A stretch of DNA of 64,000 nucleotides from Sporocytophaga myxococcoides (GTDB lineage: Bacteria > Bacteroidota > Bacteroidia > Cytophagales > Cytophagaceae), in assembly GCF_000775915.1 (NCBI RefSeq), contig NZ_BBLT01000001.1, forward strand, positions 372,001 through 436,000. The letters are read 5' to 3'. The stretch's first letter is position 1; each line of letters starts with the position of its first letter. The notes beneath the pieces are model-generated. The model made no database searches. It saw only the letters and a program-made list of their open reading frames with translations, and had not been told where the DNA came from. Below, in pieces: positions 45,901-53,351 of this stretch. The position numbers and the translations under genes are program-made.

Positions 45901-46529
45901 CTGGTCTAGAGCTCATTAAAAGAATACAGAAGGATAAAGAAAAGGTTCCTCCTATAATCATATATACCGGAAAAGAACTGTCAAGAGAGGAAAGTGAAGA
46001 ACTGCAGGGACTAACAAAATCCATTATTATTAAAGGGGTTAAATCAGAAGAACGGCTTCTGGATGAAACAGCTCTCTTTTTACACCGTACTATAGGCAAT
46101 CTTCCTGATCATAAAAAAGAGATGATCACGGAGATTTATAAAAGTGAAGATATATTTCGGGATAAAAAAGTTCTTGTTGTTGATGATGATATGAGAAATG
46201 TCTTTGCCTTATCCAAAGTACTGAAAGAGCAGGGAATGAATGTGTTAAAAGCAGAAAATGGCATAAAGGCACTGGAGGCTATTACTAATAATCCTGATAT
46301 CTCTCTGGTACTGATGGATATAATGATGCCTGAAATGGATGGTCTGGAAGCAATCAGAAAAATCAGGTCCATGGAAAGCTTTAAGGAGCTTCCTGTTCTT
46401 ACCCTGACTGCAAAGGCAATGAAGGAAGACAGGAAAAAAAGTATAGACGCTGGCGCTAATGATTATATAAGTAAACCGATTGATCTGGATCGGCTTATTT
46501 CATTGATGAAAATATGGATAAAGAAGTAA
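42939..46529 (+). CDS. Hybrid histidine kinase with HAMP, GAF and three receiver domains
   Basis: A 1196-residue inner-membrane hybrid kinase. Two membrane helices (about 8-30 and 186-208) flank a helical periplasmic sensor of the chemoreceptor-like four-helix type. Then come HAMP (about 210-262), GAF (about 310-460), a Gln-rich coiled coil (about 465-535), HisKA with H551 (MSHELRTPLN) and HATPase (about 650-770, GTGLGLSISRELAKLLGG). Three receiver domains follow with phospho-acceptor D859 (LDLSLPGMDG), D981 (LDLGLPDMPG) and D1127 (MDIMMPEMDG). It follows cheR, and the next gene is another receiver-kinase fusion, pointing to a multi-step phosphorelay. The ligand is unknown. Confidence 0.93.
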   Translation: MNITIKAKLILSISLILVIMFSSLFYLINQLSILNDRMARLVEMTTDRIILSNELVYQVMDITRNEKNIIIEKDLSEVNKYEQEITKTVRLADGRLRDLKYKSNEEARFLLNDFETEWKKYKSVLTEIIKYAKQNEVDPAYTLSVKSAREPRASMIDLLNRVNELNKTRMMEVKASSLEAYNSSIKLISSLVVISLLASVILTYWIVRAITGRIERISEVATKIASREFEDLSFDDNKKDELVPVVKALEDVLSSFREVTTSVRSITNGDYSVKVVPKSQKDFLGNAVNIMNTTIEDAVKTNARLSWLTSGLNFLNEKLRGDQSLEMITEKAIAFLSEYTKSDIGALYLENNNSVKLAASFAITPSDIHRKEYAFGEGLPGQVAADGDFRHFTDLRQENLRVSSSVFEAIPENVVVFPFSKDEQLLGVVEIGKLKPFSETEIEFFKVAMPVIGIFIYSAILRKQTQDLLEETQRQSEELQVQQEELKLINEELEQQTQHLQQQQEELQAANIELEEQTQHVEMKNQELQAAKTEVEMSNKFKSQFLANMSHELRTPLNSLLILSRDLSENKKGNLDEGQVESAKIVYKSGVDLLHLINEVLDLSKIEAGKMDLNIEDIRVNLFIENIHRNFDHQVREKGLMLSVNKDSDLPDYIKTDPQKLDQIIKNLLSNAIKFTEAGSIDVFIRRNSDITIAIDVKDTGIGIPAEKQNTIFEAFHQGDGSISRKYGGTGLGLSISRELAKLLGGEIKISSKPGQGSVFTIIIPLIIPEVRNHSEIKTEESLPSEKKEEFLNYPGIADDRLAISKKDKILLIIEDDLNFAQILKRQAAAKGFKVLAASSGEDGLVLADKFKPNAIILDLSLPGMDGRTVLLELKNNPALRHIPVHIISAMERTLDPIKAGAVEYLIKPIDKEELDHAFQRIENFINKKMKYLLIVEDDQNNRESIKMLIGNGDVKCMEAGSGEEAIKLMGSADIDCIVLDLGLPDMPGLELIKRIQKDKEKVPPIIIYTGKELSREESEELQGLTKSIIIKGVKSEERLLDETALFLHRTIGNLPDHKKEMITEIYKSEDIFRDKKVLVVDDDMRNVFALSKVLKEQGMNVLKAENGIKALEAITNNPDISLVLMDIMMPEMDGLEAIRKIRSMESFKELPVLTLTAKAMKEDRKKSIDAGANDYISKPIDLDRLISLMKIWIKK

Positions 46530-46553
46530 GGTTCGGATATAAATATTATAACT

Positions 46554-47678
46554 ATGTTCAGCAAGCCTAAGATATTAATAGTTGATGACAAGCAAGAGAA
46601 TCTCATCGCACTAGAAACGGTCTTAAGGGATCTGGATGTTGAAATTATTAGAGCGACGAGCGGCAATGAGGCATTGAAGCAGACATTGAACCACGATTTC
46701 TCACTTGCACTCATCGATATACAGATGCCTGAAATGGATGGATATGAACTGGCTGCCATTTTAAGAGAGGATGAAAAGACGGCATCTTTGCCATTTATAT
46801 TTATCTCAGGAATTTATACAGACCATGTAAACGTCTTTAAAGGCTACGACAGAGGAGCATTCAGTTTTATTACCAAACCTTTTCAACCTGAAATACTAAT
46901 AAACAAGGTGAAATTGTTCATCGGGATATATCATCATGAATATATGCTGAAGCGACTGAACGATGACCTGGAAAGAAAAAATGAAGAGCTAAGAATTGTC
47001 AACAAAGAACTTGAGGCCTTTACCTATTCTGTTTCCCATGATTTGAGAGCACCCTTGAGAGTTATAAATGGTTATTCCCAGATAATTCTTAAAGAGCACG
47101 CAGATGTTGTAGATGAGGAAGTGAAAAGACTGCTCAATATTGTAGGTTCTAATGTAAAAAAGATGGGAGACTTGATAGACAATTTGTTGTCATTTTCAAA
47201 AATTGGCAAGAGAGAAGTGAATAAAGATGTTGTCAATATGGATTTACTTGTCAAGTCTTGCATCGAAGAAATGAAAGCTACACATGAAGGAAAAAAAGTA
47301 AACTGGATAATTGCTCCATTACATCCCTGTTTTGGGGACTCTCATTTGTTGAATCAGGTTATGATTAATTTTCTTTCCAATGCTGTGAAATATTCAAGTA
47401 AAAAAGAACAGCCAATCGTAGAAATAACTTCCGATATCAAAGGGGAAGAGGTGATATACTCTATAAAAGATAATGGGGTTGGGTTTGATATGAAATACTA
47501 TAAGAAACTATTCGGAGTGTTTCAACGTCTTCATCGTGCTACAGAGTTCGAAGGGACAGGAGTAGGATTGGCAATAATACAGAGAATAGTTATGAAACAT
47601 CACGGCCGTGTCTGGGCAGAATCAAGCATGGATAATGGCGCTAACTTCTTCTTTTCTGTTCCTGCAGTTAATTTATAA
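46554..47678 (+). CDS. Receiver-histidine kinase fusion
   Basis: A 374-residue cytosolic protein: N-terminal receiver domain (1-125, D55 in LIDIQMPEMDG, DDKQEN start), a short coiled coil (RLNDDLERKNEELRIVNKELEAF) and a phytochrome-like kinase core with HisKA H162 (SVSHDLRAPLRVINGYSQII) and HATPase (DNGVGFDMKYYKKLFGVFQRLH, GTGVGLAIIQRIV). It starts 24 nt after the triple-receiver kinase gene and is probably in the same operon. It can receive a phosphate on its receiver domain from that kinase and then change its own kinase activity. No DNA-binding domain is present. Confidence 0.92.
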   Translation: MFSKPKILIVDDKQENLIALETVLRDLDVEIIRATSGNEALKQTLNHDFSLALIDIQMPEMDGYELAAILREDEKTASLPFIFISGIYTDHVNVFKGYDRGAFSFITKPFQPEILINKVKLFIGIYHHEYMLKRLNDDLERKNEELRIVNKELEAFTYSVSHDLRAPLRVINGYSQIILKEHADVVDEEVKRLLNIVGSNVKKMGDLIDNLLSFSKIGKREVNKDVVNMDLLVKSCIEEMKATHEGKKVNWIIAPLHPCFGDSHLLNQVMINFLSNAVKYSSKKEQPIVEITSDIKGEEVIYSIKDNGVGFDMKYYKKLFGVFQRLHRATEFEGTGVGLAIIQRIVMKHHGRVWAESSMDNGANFFFSVPAVNL

Positions 47679-47703
47679 ATAGCAGGAACTGTTATTAAAT
47701 CAA

Positions 47704-48849
47704 TTAGTTATTTATCCAATTCCTAGGCTGAGATGAGGAAATCGTAGGAATAAATATATTGATTCTGGTTCCTTCTTTCTCATTACTTATCAGGGTAATG
47801 GTCCCATTCAGTCTGTCCAGGATGGTCTTGGTAATATATAATCCTAGTCCTGCGCCTTTCGAAAGGTTACTTCCTCTGAAGAACATTCCGAACACTTTAT
47901 CCTGAATGTATTTTTCAATACCTATACCATTATCTTCAACCTGAAGACTTAAGCCTGTTTCACTTACTTCTGCAGAACAAATAACTTTTCTTTCGGATTT
48001 ATTTTTGTCCATAAAGACGATGGCATTGTGAATCAGGTTAAAGAAGACAGAGAAAAGAAGATTAAACTCAGACCTGAAATATTGTTGTCCCTTATAAGTT
48101 AATTTAAGGCCAACTTCTTTATAGTTTTCTATTTCAGAAATGGCAGATCCAAGTTTTTCAAAAAAAAGATCAAGGTCTATATCATCAAGTTTTATGTCAT
48201 CATTGTAGATGAATTGGAAGCTACTTAAATTCAGTACAATACCTTCCATTTTTCTGTTTACCTGACTTATGATGTTTACATATTCAGTAATATCCTTTAT
48301 GCTATTGCTTTCAGAATGCTGGATAAGGTTTAAAATACCTTTTACTGAACATATCGGTCCTCTGATGTCATGTGATATCCGATATACAAGACTTTTTAAT
48401 TCTTCTACTTTTATCTTCAGTTTATTCTCAGCTTCTTCTCTTTTTTGTTTTTCTTTAACCTCGTTAAGTACCCTGGTTATAGCAGGTTCCAGTTTATGCA
48501 GGCTGTCTTTAAGTACATAATCATTTGCCCCCTGGATCATTGTTTCTACTGCAAGTTCCTCACCAAGTGTTCCGGTAACAAAGATAAAGGGAGTCAAAGG
48601 GTTATGTTTTTTAGCAATGCTTAAGGCTTCTAACCCGCTGAAAGTTGGCAGAGAAAAATCAGACAGAATAAGATCTGGTCTGAATTGCAGAAGATGTTGA
48701 TTGAATTCTTCTTCAACTATTGCCCTTCTTGCTTCAAATGAAAAATTTATTGATTGGAGTTTTCTTTCAACCAGTTCAAAATCAAAGTCATTGTCCTCTA
48801 TTATCAGAATTTTTACTTTTTGTCTACTCGTAAGATTCTCCTGTAGCAT
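47704..48849 (-). CDS. Receiver-histidine kinase fusion
   Basis: A 381-residue cytosolic protein. Receiver domain (11-130) with D64 (LILSDFSLPTFSG) and signature T92/K114-like positions (FVTGTLGEE, DYVLKDSL), a coiled coil (about 130-152), then HisKA with H160 (RISHDIRGPICSVKG) and HATPase with DNGIGIEKYIQDKVFGMFFRGS and GAGLGLYITKTIL. The order matches the convergent gene at 46554-47678, so the two are probably paralogues in one signalling system. The 3' ends are 25 bases apart, with no clear terminator between them. Confidence 0.92.
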   Translation of the reverse strand: MLQENLTSRQKVKILIIEDNDFDFELVERKLQSINFSFEARRAIVEEEFNQHLLQFRPDLILSDFSLPTFSGLEALSIAKKHNPLTPFIFVTGTLGEELAVETMIQGANDYVLKDSLHKLEPAITRVLNEVKEKQKREEAENKLKIKVEELKSLVYRISHDIRGPICSVKGILNLIQHSESNSIKDITEYVNIISQVNRKMEGIVLNLSSFQFIYNDDIKLDDIDLDLFFEKLGSAISEIENYKEVGLKLTYKGQQYFRSEFNLLFSVFFNLIHNAIVFMDKNKSERKVICSAEVSETGLSLQVEDNGIGIEKYIQDKVFGMFFRGSNLSKGAGLGLYITKTILDRLNGTITLISNEKEGTRINIFIPTISSSQPRNWINN

Positions 48850-49097
48850 TGAGTTGGATCGTTAAATAAGTATAGTGGAAAGCTTAGACAGACTTAATTT
48901 TAGTCTCGATGTATTCTGGATATTTAGCTATTAATATAAAAAAGAAACTTGACTTATTCAAAGTTATAACAACATTTTGCTTATAATGTTTTTATGCAAA
49001 ATGTCAGATTTAATGTGATGGAGCTGAATTATAGAATATCAGGACTGAAATAATTCTTTTGAATTGTATGGAAACTCAGGGTAAACACTGAATAGCA

Positions 49098-50048
49098 TCA
49101 TAGTGCCACTATTCCTTCATTAGTTATTCTGGTTCCAAATGCAGATGAAAGAAATTGCATGCGGGCTATTGCATATTCTTTATCATGTCCTGTAGCCAAG
49201 GATACCTGCAGGTTTTGAATGATAACAGGTATTAGTTTAAATGCACTTATCTGCTTATCCTTTATGGTGCATTCAAATAAAAATGACCTGTCATTCCTTA
49301 GCAAATCATTTACAACATAATCATCAATAAAATCTCCTGTATCGTATAGTATTAACTTGCCTTTGTATATTTCAATTCCCTGGAAGATGTGTGCACTATG
49401 TCCATGTATGATGTCTACACCGAGGTCAATAAGTCCGTGAGCAAACTGGATCTGTTTTTTATTTGGCTCCATTTCCATATTTGGTCCCCAATGAATAGAT
49501 ACAATCAACACATCAACTTTACTTCTTAATTTCAACACTTCAGATTCCAGTTCTTCGGTATCATCGATAGTAATAAAAAATGTACCGGGATGAGTGTTCG
49601 CTCTCCATGATGGTTCATTATCTGTACAACCAATGATACCTATAGTGATATTGTTCTCTTCAATAATTACAGGTCTTTTGGCTTCAATGATATTTATACC
49701 AGCCCCTGAATGCGCAATGGAATGATGATCAAGAATACTTATGGTTTCTTTTAATCCCTCTGTGCCAAAATCTCCTATATGATTATTGGCAAGATTAACA
49801 ATGCGGATATTGGCTGCTTTAAGGGTATTGATTTTATCCGGATCAGCTTTGAAGTTGAATACTTTAGGGACAGGTTGCGAGGAAGTAGTAATGGCTGTTT
49901 CAAGGTTTATGATATTTATTCCTTCCCCCTGAAGCAAAGGCAAAACATCACCCCAAGGATATTCATATCCAGATTCTGAAATCTTAAGATTAACAGTTCT
50001 TCCAATCATCACATCGCCCATTAACCTGATGGTACAAGAGTTTTTCAT
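49098..50048 (-). CDS. CapA-family (PGA synthesis-like) metallophosphatase
   Basis: A 316-residue protein of the CapA/PgsA family, related to calcineurin-like phosphoesterases. Visible motifs are MGDVMIGR (10-17), NLETAIT (45-51), IVNLANNHIGDFG (82-94), GIIGCTDN (about 138-145), VSIHWGPNMEMEPNKKQIQFAHGLI (about 181-205) and DIIHGHSAHIFQGIEIYKGKLILYDTGDFIDDY. The aspartates, asparagines and histidines in these blocks form the metal site. No signal peptide is present, unlike many surface CapA proteins. The gene stands alone; a role in capsule or polyglutamate metabolism cannot be assumed. Confidence 0.88.
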   Translation of the reverse strand: MKNSCTIRLMGDVMIGRTVNLKISESGYEYPWGDVLPLLQGEGINIINLETAITTSSQPVPKVFNFKADPDKINTLKAANIRIVNLANNHIGDFGTEGLKETISILDHHSIAHSGAGINIIEAKRPVIIEENNITIGIIGCTDNEPSWRANTHPGTFFITIDDTEELESEVLKLRSKVDVLIVSIHWGPNMEMEPNKKQIQFAHGLIDLGVDIIHGHSAHIFQGIEIYKGKLILYDTGDFIDDYVVNDLLRNDRSFLFECTIKDKQISAFKLIPVIIQNLQVSLATGHDKEYAIARMQFLSSAFGTRITNEGIVAL

Positions 50049-50273
50049 AATAAGATACTTACCGGTATTAAGTGATTATGTTTAAGTGGTTTATGAGGGA
50101 GGGGGAAATTTTATATTTGAAAATTATATATTTAAAGGTGTTGTTTGTCTTAATCTGAACCTTGCTAAGAGAAGGGCGGATTAAATCATTAGGGAGCTTG
50201 GTGATGATGAGGAATTGTTTTGGCTGGTATTGCGAATTTATTTGAATTATAAGAAAGGCTGACTAGTGCAAAG

Positions 50274-50335
50274 GATTTTCGAGAATAGCGATACAATCGC
50301 CATTCTCGAAAATCCTCGCTGCAAGCAAGGACTAT
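50274..50335. repeat. Palindromic repeat family C, copy 1
   Basis: Two adjacent hairpins: TCGAGAATAGCGAT-acaATCGCCATTCTCGA, then TCCTCGCTGCAAGCAAGGA. A second copy, identical in most positions, is at 50917-50979. The two copies bracket a degraded T9SS gene tail. Confidence 0.82.
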
Positions 50336-50364
50336 AGGTTTAATGTTTTTATTCCTGAAATCAT

Positions 50365-50727
50365 TTATTCCTTAACAATTTTTTCGGTATATATTTTACC
50401 TGAGGAAGTAGTAGATATCAGAATGTACATTTTTGCGGGAAAGTCCTTAATTGAGATGCTTCCTTTACCTGCATCTATTGTTCCGGAAAATACAGGAGTG
50501 TTTTGCATGTTGATTATTGAGATTTCCATGGTTTCATGGTTGGGGTTTTCAATATTTAAAACATCCCTGCCTGGATTCGGATAAGAAAAGTGTGATTTAA
50601 ATTGTCGGTTGCAGGCTTCTCTTTAATACCGGTTGTTATATCAATAAAAGCAGAGTAGAGTATTAATGTTTTTATAGTTTCATCTTCACCATTTAAAGTA
50701 ATAATGAATTTAATAGAATTTTTTCAT
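50365..50727 (-). pseudogene. Remnant of a secreted protein with T9SS sorting domain
   Basis: Read on the reverse strand, the stretch ending at the TAA at 50365-50367 encodes YPNPGRDVLNIENPN, then MEISIINMQN and KMYILISTTSSGKIYTEKIVKE. This is a typical type A T9SS sorting domain. Upstream it continues as IKFIITLNGEDETIKTLILYSAFID in a frame shifted by one base at a T4 run (about 50591-50594), and it begins after a TGA. Only the last 120 residues of the former gene remain. It is flanked by family C repeats. Confidence 0.75.
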
Positions 50728-50916
50728 GGTATTGAATCAGATTAAATATGATTTTAAAAATTTGTTTAAAAATACAGATATTGCAGGAGTATAAAAATAT
50801 TGTCTCTATTCCATTATAAAATTTTTCACTGTTATTGTTTCTCATAAAGTCAGGTGTCGGGCTTGCCTGATAATGTGAATGTGATTGAATTTTATGAAAG
50901 GTTAGCAATTACTTAA

Positions 50917-50979
50917 AATTTTTGAGAATAGCGATACAATCGCAATTCTCGGAAATCCTCGCTGCAAGCGAGGACTATT
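50917..50979. repeat. Palindromic repeat family C, copy 2
   Basis: The same two-hairpin structure as 50274-50335 (TGAGAATAGCGATACAATCG, AATTCTCGGAAATCC, TCGCTGCAAGCGAGGA), ending just before the stop codon of the gene at 50984. Compensating change: CAAGGA in copy 1 is CGAGGA here, restoring pairing in the second stem. Confidence 0.82.
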
Positions 50980-50983
50980 GGGG

Positions 50984-51658
50984 TTATCGGACAGTTTTAA
51001 TTAATTTTTCAAAATCCGGTTGTATGAATTCATATTCTGTTACGCATTTGACGTTTCCGCAATTACGTATTACCAAAGGAAATTTTTTAATATTATTAGA
51101 ATTTATCATTAATTCATATTGAACTTCATCTTGTGTTTCAAATTTCCAGACCGCTATTTCATTGGTTTGGTCAATTATATAAATTGAAATATTTGTTTCT
51201 TTTTTGTAGTAGTCCAATGTTTTATATTGATACACCTTATCAGAAACCTTATTTGAATTAAGTATTACGAATACACCAGGTCCATCAGAAAATTGTCTTA
51301 GTATAGTTGAATCATTTATGATAAAACCAAAATTATACATCCAATCAGAAGGACCATATAAATAATATTTATTATTAATCTTATAAATGGGAGTCCACTT
51401 GGATAAGTTATTGAGTTTATTGCTAAACTTAAGAGCTGAATTAATATTTTCTTTTATGTGTTGATAGTATTCTTGGTATATATGGAGATTGTCATCTGGA
51501 TAGGAAGGAATTAACCACTTGTACTCTATTCTGGAAGTATCGTGGGTAATATAGACCTCTCCATATTTATCTTTTTTTAAAAGTTTCTTATCACTTTCAC
51601 TTTGAGAGAAAGCCAATTGAGAGATAATTAATGCTAAAAATGTTAAAGATAGTTTCAT
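50984..51658 (-). CDS. Exported hypothetical protein
   Basis: A 224-residue protein with a clear signal peptide when started at ATG 51658 (MKLSLTFLALIISQLAFSQ). An upstream in-frame start at 51697 would add 13 residues and overlap the preceding gene. The mature part is rich in Tyr, Asn and Ser with alternating strands (KYGEVYITHDTSRIEYKWLIPSYP, YYLYGPSDWMYNFGFIIND) and two close cysteines (RNCGNVKC). I recognise no family. It follows the nucleotidyltransferase-HEPN gene with five bases between them and may be co-transcribed by chance. Confidence 0.65.
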   Translation of the reverse strand: MKLSLTFLALIISQLAFSQSESDKKLLKKDKYGEVYITHDTSRIEYKWLIPSYPDDNLHIYQEYYQHIKENINSALKFSNKLNNLSKWTPIYKINNKYYLYGPSDWMYNFGFIINDSTILRQFSDGPGVFVILNSNKVSDKVYQYKTLDYYKKETNISIYIIDQTNEIAVWKFETQDEVQYELMINSNNIKKFPLVIRNCGNVKCVTEYEFIQPDFEKLIKTVR

Positions 51659-51663
51659 AATTA

Positions 51664-52536
51664 CTATTCTGTCGAATCTTTCAGTCTTCCTACACAAACT
51701 TTTTCCACCAAATCTTTTAATACTGAAACTCGCTCGCTCAAGTACTCCAAATCCTCTTTATTTATTGAATAGTTCTTTTTATATCTCGCATCTATGTACG
51801 CCTTCTTTAGAAGTTTGAAACGCTCATCCTTTTCAGGAATATCACGGGGAAATACCCTTTTAAATTCTTCATTAATAGTTTCTGCCTGATTACCCAGCTC
51901 CTCAATGTCGTGGATCTTTGCTTTGTAACCTGTAAATACTAAGAGCAATGCAGTGTAATATCTTTCTGTAGCCTGATGAAGTTGAAATGCCGATTCATTT
52001 AAATAACCTTTGTCCAGCCCAAATTGAAAATGTTCTAAAAATCTGTTTGCACTTTCGAACCATAAGTCATATTCTTCTTTGGCTCTGGTTTTTACCTTTT
52101 CTGGATCAATTGACTCTGGAAGTACTAAAGGAAAGTTTACATTTCTTTTATTGTCATAAAGGATAATTCCTTCTTTTACTATGTCCGAGAAAAAGTAACT
52201 TCCATGTGCAAGTTCACTTTTTAAGTATCCCCAGTTATGATGAATAAGATTTGCCGGTGCTGTAGTATGTAATTGTGCTATAAGTTTTTCAAGCTCTCTC
52301 CATTTAACGGATAAAGCATTATCCAATTTGGTTTCGGTAACAACCAGGATATCGTAATCACTTTTGTATTCATAGGTGATGCCATCTTCCGAATATCGGT
52401 CTTCCACCCAATTGCCTCGCGCATATGAGCCAAATAAAATGACAAAATCGGGATGCATCTTCTCAATAATAAGATCAGTGATTAATCTTAGTTCTTCTCT
52501 TTTAAATTCCGGAAGATGGTCCTGGCTGGTTTTCAA
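51664..52536 (-). CDS. Nucleotidyltransferase-HEPN fusion protein
   Basis: A 290-residue two-domain protein. The N-terminal minimal nucleotidyltransferase has LFGSYARG (34-41) and D60-Y-D62 (SDYDILVV), the catalytic glycine-serine and metal-binding aspartates. The C-terminal HEPN domain (about 155-285) has NESAFQLHQATERYYTALLLVFTGY and ends with a basic ARYKKNY motif (about 253-259) at the usual place of the HEPN catalytic R-x4-6-H, but the histidine is not seen. Paired MNT and HEPN proteins act as toxin-antitoxin modules in which the nucleotidyltransferase adenylylates the HEPN RNase; the fused form is a known variant whose role is less clear. Confidence 0.85.
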   Translation of the reverse strand: MKTSQDHLPEFKREELRLITDLIIEKMHPDFVILFGSYARGNWVEDRYSEDGITYEYKSDYDILVVTETKLDNALSVKWRELEKLIAQLHTTAPANLIHHNWGYLKSELAHGSYFFSDIVKEGIILYDNKRNVNFPLVLPESIDPEKVKTRAKEEYDLWFESANRFLEHFQFGLDKGYLNESAFQLHQATERYYTALLLVFTGYKAKIHDIEELGNQAETINEEFKRVFPRDIPEKDERFKLLKKAYIDARYKKNYSINKEDLEYLSERVSVLKDLVEKVCVGRLKDSTE

Positions 52537-52706
52537 ATTATATTCAATTAGTAAAACATGAATTTATTGAAAAGTAAAGGATAATTAAAGTAAATAGTGA
52601 AAATTCCCCTTCCAATATTGAAGATCTGGAAAATAATTAAATCAGATTCAGAATAATTATATCCTCATTTTAGATATACGTCAAGCGTTTTTTGTTGAAA
52701 ATCTTC

Positions 52707-52998
52707 CCACGGTTTTTCTGTGTGGGGCCACAGAAGCCTCTGATGCTCCCACGGAATCTCGGTGGCATCCTACAAAGGTTTGGTATTACCCACAGCGATT
52801 TCGTTGGAACAATCGGAAGAGTCGGATGGCCCCACGGAAGACTGGTGGGGCCTCACAGGAATTCTGAAGCTCCCACGGAGCTTAGGGAACAATCCACGGA
52901 TGTTGTGTACTATTCCACGGAACTTCTGTGGATATAACCGGAAGAGTCAGATTTTGCCACGGAATAGCCGGAGGGGCCTACGAATGTGGAAAAAGCCT
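52707..52998. repeat. Second array of 14 units with 21-bp period
   Basis: Fourteen contiguous degenerate units, most exactly 21 bp (starts at 52707, 52728, 52749, 52770, 52790, 52811, 52832, 52852, 52873, 52894, 52915, 52936, 52957 and 52978). The usual unit is CCACGGAA-n-TC-GGTGG plus three variable bases, so the ends CCAC and GTGG can pair. Consensus and arms differ from the array at 4949-5261, but period, unit count and palindromic layout are the same. Two forward frames stay open for 81 and 85 codons (52692-52937, 52762-53019) and would read as heptapeptides such as PRNLGGI; neither has a good start context. The array lies upstream of the nucleotidyltransferase-HEPN gene. Confidence 0.85.
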
Positions 52999-53220
52999 GA
53001 GAGTTTTAAGAGGAGATAAAAACACATGGAAGATAAGTATTGAAAGTCTAATTAGAATCAGGAAGAGGTGGACGGAAATGTAAATCTGACGTTTGAGTAT
53101 GGTTAGTTCATTGCTGGAGCCTTACCAGCATATCTGTATAGGATTAGGCGTTAGTTCGCCTATCAGTCCCAATTCGGCCTTATTTCTAGCTTTTCTCCTG
53201 AAGGGAATCTTAACAGATTG

Positions 53221-53255
53221 GATTGATGCCATCGCTTTAAGCGATGGCATCAATC
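53221..53255. repeat. Palindromic hairpin repeat (family D)
   Basis: GATTGATGCCATCGCTT (53221-53237) pairs with AAGCGATGGCATCAATC (53239-53255) around a single base: a nearly perfect 35-bp palindrome followed by AGATCTGG, without a T tract. A degraded copy of the right half and its flank is at 25806-25836. Together with the array this fills most of the gap 52537-53351. Confidence 0.75.
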
Positions 53256-53351
53256 AGATCTGGCAAGTTTAAGAACATCTCTTTCAAATTAGGGATATTA
53301 AAATAATAGGTCAACGAGCACCGTCAGCCTTCTTATAAATCATGACCCTAA

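Noticed and set aside
46554-48849. Possible DNA-binding response regulators in the signalling block
   Set aside because: Both receiver proteins are fused to kinase cores; no helix-turn-helix output domain is present.
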